DNA from: an uncultured Lachnoclostridium sp. | Lineage (GTDB): Bacteria > Bacillota > Clostridia > Lachnospirales > Lachnospiraceae | Direction of reading: 5' to 3' | Length of the DNA: 40,774 nt | Assembly (NCBI GenBank): GCA_902464595.1 | Contig: CABQJX010000008.1 | Coordinates: 1-40,774 of the forward strand | Shown here: piece after piece, positions 8,102-14,697 of the stretch | Layout: every line of letters begins with the position of its first letter | Position numbering within the stretch: position 1 is the first letter of the stretch | Translations under genes and position numbers: made by a program | The notes under the pieces: generated by a model | Databases searched by the model: none | Told to the model about the DNA's origin: nothing | The model's input: the letters and a program-made list of their open reading frames with translations, nothing else

Positions 8102-8541
8102 TGAAAAAGAAGAAGCTGTATTTTGACAAAAGCAAATGTTCTGCCTGCGGCGCCTGTGCCTTGGCCTGTATGGATCAAAATGATGTGGACATTCCGGCAG
8201 GAGAGCATCCGTTCCGTTATACACATACATTGGAGCAAAACCATCATTTAAACTTTTACTCTGTCAGCTGCCAGCACTGTGACGATGCTCCCTGTGTCAT
8301 GGGATGTCCCAGCGCCTGCCTGAGCAAGGATAAAGAGACTGGTTTTGTTATCTATGATAATACACGATGTATCGGCTGCCATTCCTGTGCGATGGCGTGT
8401 CCCTATGGGGTTCCCACCTTTGATGCAAACGGGAAAATGCGCAAATGCGACGGATGTGTGGAACGGCAGAGGGCCGGCCTTCTGCCAGCCTGCGTCAAGG
8501 TTTGTCCTACAGGGGCTTTGACGCTGGTGGAGGAAGAGTAA
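8101..8541 (+). CDS. Four-cluster 4Fe-4S ferredoxin subunit
   Basis: This 146-residue protein has the layout of the electron-transfer beta subunits of DMSO reductase and NrfC type. Sixteen cysteines form four clusters: 13-16-19-23, 57-60-65-69, 90-93-96-100 and 116-119-131-135. An extra cysteine is at 73. Its ATG shares one base with the stop codon of the molybdoenzyme, so the two are almost certainly made together as a complex. There is no signal peptide or membrane anchor. With the flavoprotein two genes upstream this gives a complete soluble route from NAD(P)H through FAD and iron-sulfur clusters to molybdenum. It is the last gene of the run. Confidence 0.9.
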   Translation: MKKKKLYFDKSKCSACGACALACMDQNDVDIPAGEHPFRYTHTLEQNHHLNFYSVSCQHCDDAPCVMGCPSACLSKDKETGFVIYDNTRCIGCHSCAMACPYGVPTFDANGKMRKCDGCVERQRAGLLPACVKVCPTGALTLVEEE

Positions 8542-8561
8542 GGGATTTCTGTTTCTGTACG

Positions 8562-8590
8562 TCATAACTCCCGTTCCCGTTTCATATCAT
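8562..8590 (+). promoter_or_regulatory. Sigma-E-like sporulation promoter ahead of spoIIID
   Basis: TCATAAC (8562-8568) and CATATCAT (8583-8590) are separated by 14 bp. This resembles the mother-cell sigma-E pattern (a -35 with ATA and a -10 beginning CATA). In Bacillus, spoIIID is known to be sigma-E dependent. A very similar pair at the same spacing precedes the SPOCS-LysM gene. Confidence 0.45.
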
Positions 8591-8618
8591 GTAAAAAAGA
8601 TTTTCAGGGGAAAAGCCC

Positions 8619-8894
8619 ATGAAAGAGTATATCGAGGAACGGGCAGTAGCGATTGCAAATTACATCATAGACCAGAATGCGACAGTAAGGCAGACTGCGA
8701 AAAAATTTGGAATTAGTAAGTCGACGGTACATAAAGACGTAACCGACCGTTTAGAGCACATCAACCCATCTCTTGCCGCTCAGGCAAGGATCGTTCTGGA
8801 TGTCAACAAGTCGGAGCGGCACATCAGGGGAGGTCTGGCGACCAGAGAGAAATACCAGCACAGGCTGGCGATCTGCAGTAAAGAGGATCGGTAA
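8619..8894 (+). CDS. spoIIID: Sporulation transcriptional regulator SpoIIID
   Basis: The 91-residue protein matches SpoIIID along its length. It starts MKEYIEERAVAIANYIIDQ, has a helix-turn-helix from about 22 to 45 (TVRQTAKKFGISKSTVHKDV), and ends in the basic tail with the HIRGGLATREKY segment. SpoIIID is a DNA-binding protein that works in the mother cell after engulfment begins, turning sigma-E genes up or down. The start is preceded by CAGGGG. It is a single gene with its own sigma-E-like promoter and a downstream terminator, and it shows that the host makes endospores. Confidence 0.96.
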   Translation: MKEYIEERAVAIANYIIDQNATVRQTAKKFGISKSTVHKDVTDRLEHINPSLAAQARIVLDVNKSERHIRGGLATREKYQHRLAICSKEDR

Positions 8895-8918
8895 TATCTG
8901 AATATCTGTCTATTATGC

Positions 8919-8953
8919 AAGCCTGCATCTCCCTGGGAGTGTGCAGGCTTTTA
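8919..8953 (+). terminator. Rho-independent terminator after spoIIID
   Basis: AAGCCTGCA (8919-8927) pairs with TGCAGGCTT (8942-8950), followed by TTTTA. It lies 25 bp after the spoIIID stop. Confidence 0.8.
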
Positions 8954-9043
8954 TAGTGGATGCGGCTATACAGAAACCAAACGTGCTTCCGCAAAGGTTA
9001 TAGCTCCCATGCATTAATGATATAGCTGATTTCGGCCAAACCG

Positions 9044-9072
9044 TTGATTTTGAGAAATAATGAGATTATAAT
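9044..9072 (+). promoter_or_regulatory. Sigma-A type promoter of ilvE
   Basis: TTGATT (9044-9049) and TATAAT (9067-9072) are separated by 17 bp. They stand 34 bp ahead of the ilvE start. The short leader leaves no room for a T-box or leucine riboswitch. Confidence 0.75.
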
Positions 9073-9105
9073 GGTTTTCAAGCAAAAAAGATGGAGGGAT
9101 CAGTT

Positions 9106-10131
9106 ATGGAGAAAAAGAATCTTGACTGGGGAAGTATCGGCTTTTCCTATCGGCCTACAGATAAACGGTATGTTGCCAATTACAAAGACGGAGCCTGGGG
9201 GGAGGGCCAGCTGACCTCCGACCCAAATGTAGTGATCAATGAATGTGCAGGGATCTTACAGTATTGTCAGGAAGTATTTGAGGGCTTGAAGGCGTATACC
9301 ACGAAAGATGGAAGGATTGTTACCTTCCGTCCCGATCTGAACGCGGAGCGTATGATGGATTCTGCCAGCCGGCTGGAGATGCCTCCTTTCCCTAAGGAGC
9401 GTTTTTTGGAGGCAGTGGATCAGGTGGTAAGAGAGAATGCTGCCTGGGTTCCTCCTTTCGGAAGCGGTGCAACTTATTATCTGCGGCCTTATATGTTTGC
9501 CAGCGGCCCCGTGATCGGTGTAAAGCCTTCTCAGGAATATCAGTTCCGCCTTTTCGGAACACCGGTAGGGCCTTACTTCAAGGGGGGTGTGAAGCCTCTG
9601 ACTCTGTGTGTCAGCGATTTTGACCGGGCAGCTCCCCACGGAACAGGACATGTGAAAGCAGGTCTTAACTATGCGATGAGTCTTCATGCCTCTGTGACCG
9701 CCCATGCGGCCGGTTATGATGAGAATGTATTTTTGGATCCGGGAACCAGAACTTATATTGAGGAGACGGGCGGAGCTAATTTCCTTTTCATTACAAAGGA
9801 TAATGAGGTGGTAACGCCAAAATCCGATTCTATTTTGCCGTCCATTACAAGGCGTTCCCTGGTATATGTAGCAGAGCATTATCTGGGCCTGAAGGTAACC
9901 CAGAGGCCGGTGAAGCTGTCTGAGCTGTCTGACTTTGCAGAGTGCGGTCTGTGTGGTACAGCTGCGGTGATCTCTCCGGTAGGAAAGATCGTTGATCATG
10001 GCCGTGAGATCTGCTTCCCAAGCGGAATGGAGGATATGGGGCCTGTTACAAAGAAGCTGTATGAGACCTTAACAGGGATCCAGATGGGAACGATTGAGGC
10101 GCCTGAGGGCTGGATCCGAACGATCGTATAA
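9106..10131 (+). CDS. ilvE: Branched-chain amino-acid aminotransferase
   Basis: This 341-residue class IV PLP aminotransferase interconverts leucine, isoleucine and valine with their 2-oxo acids, using glutamate/2-oxoglutarate. The PLP lysine is K184 in HVKAGLNYA, and the class IV signature EETGGANFLF begins at about 219. Length and motifs fit the long bacterial type II IlvE. An in-frame ATG at 9091 exists, but its codon region contains the GGAGGGA ribosome site for the ATG at 9106, so the latter is the start. It is a single gene with its own promoter and terminator. Confidence 0.95.
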   Translation: MEKKNLDWGSIGFSYRPTDKRYVANYKDGAWGEGQLTSDPNVVINECAGILQYCQEVFEGLKAYTTKDGRIVTFRPDLNAERMMDSASRLEMPPFPKERFLEAVDQVVRENAAWVPPFGSGATYYLRPYMFASGPVIGVKPSQEYQFRLFGTPVGPYFKGGVKPLTLCVSDFDRAAPHGTGHVKAGLNYAMSLHASVTAHAAGYDENVFLDPGTRTYIEETGGANFLFITKDNEVVTPKSDSILPSITRRSLVYVAEHYLGLKVTQRPVKLSELSDFAECGLCGTAAVISPVGKIVDHGREICFPSGMEDMGPVTKKLYETLTGIQMGTIEAPEGWIRTIV

Positions 10132-10227
10132 TTATCTGGCGATCTTCCCTGACTGTATTGTTTTTGTACGGTGAAAGGGCGGAATGAACAGCCGGCTGTG
10201 CCGTATAACAATGTCATATAAACGAAG

Positions 10228-10278
10228 CCTCTCTGAATATACTGGTATGGATTCTAGGGTATATTCAGGGAGGTTTTT
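10228..10278 (+). terminator. Terminator of ilvE overlapping the next ribosome site
   Basis: CCTCTCTGAATATAC (10228-10242) pairs with GTATATTCAGGGAGG (10259-10273), 14 Watson-Crick pairs plus one G-T, then five T's. The right arm contains the GGGAGG that would serve as ribosome site for the ATG at 10281, so the terminator and the translation start of the next gene share the same bases. Confidence 0.85.
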
Positions 10279-10280
10279 GT

Positions 10281-10889
10281 ATGAAGATGTGGAGGGGAAT
10301 GAGGAGGAGAGGGGAAGAAAAAGCGGCAAAGACAGAGAAAATAGTGGAGATAAATCAAATAGTAAGGATAAATAAAAAAAGAAAGACAAATGAAATAGTG
10401 AGAAAAGCGAGAAACGCGAGAAAAGCGGACGAGGAAAAAATAGCCAATAGAGAGGGGGCAGGAAAAAGAGTCGGTTCTGCAGGAAAAGCCTTCCTTATGC
10501 TGGTATGGATTGTTTTGGGCGTATGGGGGTTAGCTGGATGTTCGGCAGCCGAGGATAATGGGGATAAGGTGAGAGATCTGGAATTTTCTGTGGCTGCAGA
10601 TCCGGATGTTCCAAAAGAGCTGGGCCAGCTGATCGCGGAAAAGATCCATCAGCCCTTTAAGCTGACTTACAGCGATGATTCCAACCTTTATATCGCTGTT
10701 GGATATGGGGCACAGCCTACCGGGGGATACAGCATCTGTGTGAATGATCTATATCTTACAGAAAACTCCATTGTTCTGGATACGGAGCTGAAGGGGCCGG
10801 AGAAGGGGGAGAATCCCGGAACAGAACAATCCTTTCCTTATATTGTCATAAAAACAGAATATTTGGAACAGCCGGTGATTTTTAGGTAA
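10281..10889 (+). CDS. PrcB-like domain lipoprotein with long basic N-terminus
   Basis: The 202-residue product has a hydrophobic segment at about 70-86 ending in the lipobox LAGC, with Cys87 as the likely lipidation site. The mature part ends in a compact domain (about 125-202) with the QPTGGYSI motif and a PYIVIKTE strand, resembling the PrcB C-terminal domain. That family was named from a protease-stabilising protein; its general role is unclear. The oddity is about 69 residues, mostly Lys, Arg, Glu and Ala (for example RKARNARKADEEK), before the hydrophobic segment, far longer than a usual signal peptide. Either the protein has an unusual cytoplasmic tail or the true start lies further in, with ATG 10497 possible. 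The ribosome site of the 10281 start lies inside the ilvE terminator stem. Confidence 0.7.
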   Translation: MKMWRGMRRRGEEKAAKTEKIVEINQIVRINKKRKTNEIVRKARNARKADEEKIANREGAGKRVGSAGKAFLMLVWIVLGVWGLAGCSAAEDNGDKVRDLEFSVAADPDVPKELGQLIAEKIHQPFKLTYSDDSNLYIAVGYGAQPTGGYSICVNDLYLTENSIVLDTELKGPEKGENPGTEQSFPYIVIKTEYLEQPVIFR

Positions 10890-11025
10890 AAAATCCTTTC
10901 GGATCCCAATGTCATATGTTATACTAGAGGATATTTTGAAATTCATCATAATATTCTGGTAACACGTTGACGCGAAGAAGCAAAAATCAGAGGTTTGGGA
11001 TTCTGCAAGGAAAGGCTGGAAGATC

Positions 11026-11703
11026 ATGATACTAAAGGATATTTGGCTCGACATCAAGGCGGTTCAGGAACGGGATCCAGCGGCACGCAGTGCGCTGGAG
11101 GTGTTTTTGCTGTATCAGGGAGTGCACGCCCTGATCTGGCATCGGTTTGCCCACTGGTTTTATCAGCATCACATGTTTTTTATTGCCAGGCTTATCTCAC
11201 AGCTGGCTCGTTTTTTTACTCTGATCGAGATCCATCCAGGAGCTCAGCTGGGACACGGGATTCTCATTGACCATGGAAGCGGCGTCGTGATCGGCGAGAC
11301 GGCTGTGGTAGGAGATAATTGTACGATTTATCAGGGAGTTACCCTGGGAGGTGTGGGAACAAAAAAGGGAAAGCGCCACCCTACCTTGGGAAACAATGTG
11401 ATGGTGGGAGCTGGGGCTAAGATCTTGGGAGCTTTTGAGGTAGGCGATAACTGCTCTATCGCAGCGAATGCAGTGCTGTTAAAACCTCTTGAGGATAATG
11501 TGACAGCGGTAGGAGTTCCAGCCCGCCCTGTAAAAAAGGACGGAGTATCCATTCCAAAGGCAAAGAAAACCCTGACTTTGGAGGAATATGAGGATATGAA
11601 GATACGCATGGGCCAGATGGAGGAGGAGATTGCCGCTTTGAGGAATGCTCTTGCACAAATGGAAACATCAACGGCAAAAGAGAAGGAAAGGCTGGAGGAA
11701 TGA
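11026..11703 (+). CDS. cysE: Serine O-acetyltransferase
   Basis: This 225-residue enzyme makes O-acetylserine from serine and acetyl-CoA, the first step of cysteine synthesis. It has the short N-terminal helical part of EpsC-type enzymes, then a left-handed beta-helix of hexapeptide repeats from about 67 to 165, including IDHGSGVVIGETAVVGDN and the YQGVTLGGVG loop. It carries an added tail of about 45 charged residues (about 180-225) that looks like a coiled coil and is not needed for the core fold. The start follows AAGGCTGGA. Its stop overlaps the start of the TtcA-like gene by 4 bp, implying coupling of two sulfur-linked functions. Confidence 0.94.
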   Translation: MILKDIWLDIKAVQERDPAARSALEVFLLYQGVHALIWHRFAHWFYQHHMFFIARLISQLARFFTLIEIHPGAQLGHGILIDHGSGVVIGETAVVGDNCTIYQGVTLGGVGTKKGKRHPTLGNNVMVGAGAKILGAFEVGDNCSIAANAVLLKPLEDNVTAVGVPARPVKKDGVSIPKAKKTLTLEEYEDMKIRMGQMEEEIAALRNALAQMETSTAKEKERLEE

Positions 11704-12572
11704 AGGAGAGAAAACAGGAAGCACCCCACATAAATATTGAGCGCAGCATCATTAAGGAGTTTCGCAGGGGGATCTGGCGTCCCTTTGTGCGGGGCCTGCA
11801 GGATTACGAAATGATACAGGATGGGGATCAGATCGCAGTATGTATTTCCGGGGGAAAGGATTCCATGCTTATGGCGAAATGCTTACAGCAGCTGAAACGC
11901 CAGAGCGAAACAAAGTTTGATCTGGAATTTATCGTTATGGATCCCGGTTATCACCCGGATAACCGCAGCCTGATCGAGAAAAATGCGGCTCTGATGAATA
12001 TTCCGATTCGTATCTTTGATTCCGATATTTTTGATATTGTGGTGGACGTGGATCAATCCCCCTGTTATCTGTGCGCCAGGATGCGCCGGGGCTATCTTTA
12101 CGATCATGCAAAACAGTTAGGATGCAATAAGATCGCTTTGGGCCACCATTTTGATGACGTCGTGGAAACCATTCTCATGGGAATCCTTTATGGAGGCCAG
12201 ATCAATACGATGATGCCAAAGCTGCACAGCACAAATTTTGAGGGGATGGAGCTGATTCGGCCTTTGTATTATGTAAAGGAGGAGGACATATTGGCCTGGA
12301 AGGATCACAATCACCTTCATTTTCTGCAGTGTGCGTGCCGATTCACGGAGCAGACGGCAAGGGAGCTGGAAGCCAGGGGAATAAAGGGGGATGCAGCGGA
12401 TGTGATCCATACCTCCAAGCGCCAGGAAATGAAAGAGCTGATCGCTTCTCTCAGAAAGGTGAGCCCTTTTATCGACTCCAATATTATGAAAAGTGTGGAA
12501 AATATTAATCTGGACGCGTGCATCGGTTATGTAAAAGACGGGGTGCGCCATCATTTTATGGAGGAATATTAG
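11700..12572 (+). CDS. ttcA: TtcA-like tRNA 2-thiocytidine synthetase (PP-loop ATPase)
   Basis: The 290-residue protein is an N-type ATP pyrophosphatase of the TtcA group, which adds sulfur to cytidine 32 of certain tRNAs using an iron-sulfur cluster. The PP-loop SGGKDS is at 50-55. The cluster cysteines appear as C122 and C125 (CYLC), and a third from the CAC pair at C211/C213; that matches the C-C-C pattern of TtcA. GHHFDDVVET at about 148-157 is the second conserved block. Some clostridial members of this group may thiolate other tRNAs or have other roles, so the symbol is a family-level call. The start overlaps cysE by 4 bp (ATGA). Confidence 0.82.
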   Translation: MKERKQEAPHINIERSIIKEFRRGIWRPFVRGLQDYEMIQDGDQIAVCISGGKDSMLMAKCLQQLKRQSETKFDLEFIVMDPGYHPDNRSLIEKNAALMNIPIRIFDSDIFDIVVDVDQSPCYLCARMRRGYLYDHAKQLGCNKIALGHHFDDVVETILMGILYGGQINTMMPKLHSTNFEGMELIRPLYYVKEEDILAWKDHNHLHFLQCACRFTEQTARELEARGIKGDAADVIHTSKRQEMKELIASLRKVSPFIDSNIMKSVENINLDACIGYVKDGVRHHFMEEY

Positions 12573-12684
12573 AAGGATACGCAGAAGAACTTCAAAACAT
12601 GTTCCAGCCTTTTTTACGATTTAGATCTCCAGGGTTCCTTTTTCGGCCATGAGAGAGCGTTAAGGGGAGGAAATAAAACTTTCG

Positions 12685-12713
12685 TCATAAACAGCCTGTT
12701 GTCCGCATAGATT
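12685..12713 (+). promoter_or_regulatory. Sigma-E-like promoter ahead of the SPOCS-LysM gene
   Basis: TCATAAA (12685-12691) and CATAGATT (12706-12713) are separated by 14 bp. The -10 differs from the sigma-E consensus CATACAnT at one position. It lies 34 bp upstream of a gene of spore-coat character, which supports the reading. Confidence 0.55.
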
Positions 12714-12747
12714 CTTTTAAAGACTATGAGAGGCGGCAGGTATTTTT

Positions 12748-14349
12748 ATGGAGTTGATAAAAAAGCAGATACATATGAATCAGTGGAAGGGAAATGTAAC
12801 GACCCAGGTGACGCTGGACGATGACTTTATTGTGCCGGATACCATGGACGATATGGCAGAGATTATGCTGCACACAGGGGAGATCCAGCTGGAAACGGTG
12901 AAAAATCAGGGGGAAAAGGCAGCAGTCAAGGGGAGGTTGGATTTCCAGGTCCTGTACAGAAAGGAAATGGGAGGGCTTCAGACTCTGGGAGGAAGCATTC
13001 CCTTTGAGGAGACGGTCAACATCCAGGGGTTGGAGGAGCGGGACTATGTAGGGATCAATTGGGCGCTGGAGGATCTGAGTACAGACATGATCCATTCCCG
13101 GAAGCTGGGAGTTCAAGCGATTGTTACTCTGGAGGTGCGGGTAGAGGCCATGAGGAGCGTGGATGCGGCTGTGGATGTGGACATGAGCGGACAGGGGGAG
13201 CCTGGTGTGCCGGACTGCGGATCGGTCATCCAGGCGGAGACGCAGAAGCGGAGCATCAATGCAGCCGCCATTGCAGCCCGGCAGAAGGACACCTACCGGA
13301 TTCGGGAGGAAGTGGGGCTTACAGGAGGAAAACCTAATATTGGGAGGATCTTGTGGCAGGAGATCAAGCTGGCGGATGCGGTGGTGAAGCCTGTTGACGG
13401 TAAACTATTACTCAGTGGGGAGCTGGGGATTTTTGTGATTTATCAGGCGGAGGATGAGGCTATGCCTGTCCAGTGGATGGAGGAGTCCATTCCTTTTTCC
13501 GGTGAAATGGAGCTGTCTGGCGCAAAGGAGGATCAGATCCCCATGGTGACGGTGCGCCTGGCCCACCGGACTCTTGAGGCGAAGCCGGATTATGACGGGG
13601 AAATGAGGGAAATGGAGCTGGAGGCAGTTCTTGAGCTGGACATCAAGCTCTATCAGGAAGAAAAGCTGGAATTGTTAAGGGATATGTATTCCAATGACCG
13701 GGAAATTCAGCTTACACGGTCAGAGGCTGCTTTTGACCAGATTCTTACAAGAAATATGTGCAGATCTAAAATTGCGGAGAAGATCAAGCTGCCGCAGTCG
13801 GAGAGAGTACTGCAGATCTGCCATAACCAGGGGGTCATCAGGCTGGACGAGGTGGAGATCGGACAGGACTGTCTGGAAGTTGACGGGGTTTTGGAGATTA
13901 CAATCCTTTATCTGACCAGCGATGACAGCTCTCCTGTCCGGTCAGTGACAGACCAGCTTCCCTTCCACTGCACCGCAGAAGCGGCCGGGATTAAAAAAGA
14001 CAGTATTTATCAGCTGGATGCCCGGCTGGAACAGCTCAGCGCTGTGATGATGGGCGGGGATATGGTGGAGGTGAAAGCGTCTGCCGTTTTGGATTTTTTG
14101 GTGCTCCAGCCAGCTGTGGAGTCAGTGATCACAGAAGCAGCTGTCCATCCTATGGATCTGCAGAAGTTGGAAGATCTCCCAGGTATTGTGGGATATATTG
14201 TCCAGCCAGAGGACAGTCTGTGGGAAATTGCTAAGAAATTTCATACAACAGTGGGAAATATTATTTCTGCCAATGAGCTGGCAGATGACCAAGTGAAAGC
14301 AGGACAGCGTTTGCTGCTGGTAAAGGAGGTAGCCCAGGGGCTTCAATAG
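12748..14349 (+). CDS. SPOCS (DUF3794) and LysM domain protein, probable spore coat assembly protein
   Basis: This 533-residue acidic protein consists mostly of repeats of the SPOCS/DUF3794 domain: one at about 25-130, others within 185-300 and 355-460, each with the E(V)-x-G-x-L-x(2)-V(L)-Y strand pattern (for example LDFQVLYR, LGIFVIYQ, LEITILYL). A single LysM domain ends the protein (about 475-527, beginning YIVQPEDSLWEIAKKF), which would bind peptidoglycan or spore cortex. SPOCS domains occur in clostridial spore coat and SpoVID-like proteins. There is no signal peptide, as expected for a mother-cell coat morphogen. A sigma-E-like promoter precedes it and a terminator follows. It is a single gene. 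Confidence 0.88.
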   Translation: MELIKKQIHMNQWKGNVTTQVTLDDDFIVPDTMDDMAEIMLHTGEIQLETVKNQGEKAAVKGRLDFQVLYRKEMGGLQTLGGSIPFEETVNIQGLEERDYVGINWALEDLSTDMIHSRKLGVQAIVTLEVRVEAMRSVDAAVDVDMSGQGEPGVPDCGSVIQAETQKRSINAAAIAARQKDTYRIREEVGLTGGKPNIGRILWQEIKLADAVVKPVDGKLLLSGELGIFVIYQAEDEAMPVQWMEESIPFSGEMELSGAKEDQIPMVTVRLAHRTLEAKPDYDGEMREMELEAVLELDIKLYQEEKLELLRDMYSNDREIQLTRSEAAFDQILTRNMCRSKIAEKIKLPQSERVLQICHNQGVIRLDEVEIGQDCLEVDGVLEITILYLTSDDSSPVRSVTDQLPFHCTAEAAGIKKDSIYQLDARLEQLSAVMMGGDMVEVKASAVLDFLVLQPAVESVITEAAVHPMDLQKLEDLPGIVGYIVQPEDSLWEIAKKFHTTVGNIISANELADDQVKAGQRLLLVKEVAQGLQ

Positions 14350-14396
14350 TCAGTAAGAAAAGGGGGACGGCGGCTGTGGTATCCGTTTAAAATGCC

Positions 14397-14430
14397 AAAA
14401 GACCTGGATCAAAGCAGTTCAGGTCTTTTT
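14397..14430 (+). terminator. Rho-independent terminator of the SPOCS-LysM gene
   Basis: AAAAGACCTG (14397-14406) pairs with CAGGTCTTTT (14420-14429). The A-run before and T-run after make it possibly active in both directions. Confidence 0.85.
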
Positions 14431-14493
14431 GGTGTGATGGATTTTTGAAAGCCTCATCAATGCCGCCCCTATGCTGAAAGCAGGTTTTATGGT

Positions 14494-14554
14494 ATAATAT
14501 CGCCAGAGGCGCATATTATACCGCGCCCATTTGCAGCGAGCGTCAGCGAGGAAA
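14494..14554 (+). repeat. Structured direct repeat, copy 1 (61 bp)
   Basis: This copy is identical over 61 bp to 14608-14668. It opens with an imperfect hairpin, GGTATAATATCGCC (from 14491) against GGCGCATATTATACC, and continues with CATTTGCAGCGAGCGTCAGC. In copy 1 the CCATTTGCA segment is followed by its complement TGCAAATGG at 14560-14569, giving a second hairpin; the CCCCCGGAGGGG and TAGCGAAGCTA hairpins follow between the copies. The palindromic, modular build is that of a REP- or MITE-like intergenic element. Confidence 0.75.
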
Positions 14555-14607
14555 ACCCCATTGCAAATGGTGCGCATCCCCCGGAGGGGTTGTAGCGAAG
14601 CTATGAC

Positions 14608-14668
14608 ATAATATCGCCAGAGGCGCATATTATACCGCGCCCATTTGCAGCGAGCGTCAGCGAGGAAA
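14608..14668 (+). repeat. Structured direct repeat, copy 2 (61 bp)
   Basis: This is the second identical copy, starting 114 bp after the first. It keeps the first hairpin but not the second, because the sequence after GAGGAAA changes to ordinary DNA only 29 bp ahead of the DUF2156 gene. This suggests a truncated unit of a tandem array, or recombination between units. Confidence 0.75.
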
Positions 14669-14697
14669 GTAAGAAAGAGAAATGAGGCATTTACGAT

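Larger units (their letters stand above)
14350..14697 (+). other. Gene-free stretch with terminator and repeat element
   Basis: These 348 bases hold no gene I can support. They contain the terminator of the SPOCS-LysM gene (14397-14430) and a structured repeat element made of two identical 61-bp copies, 114 bp apart. Confidence 0.7.

Noticed and set aside
10184..10375. 63-codon plus-strand frame overlapping the PrcB-like gene
   Set aside because: It is a shadow in the A-rich low-complexity stretch and crosses the ilvE terminator.
10890..11025. T-box or other riboswitch ahead of cysE
   Set aside because: The gap is only 136 bp, and no T-box sequence or terminator pair is visible. A TATACT box at 10920 has no convincing -35 partner.
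14491..14668. CRISPR array
   Set aside because: There are only two copies, 61 bp long with a 53-bp gap, internally palindromic, and no cas genes are near.
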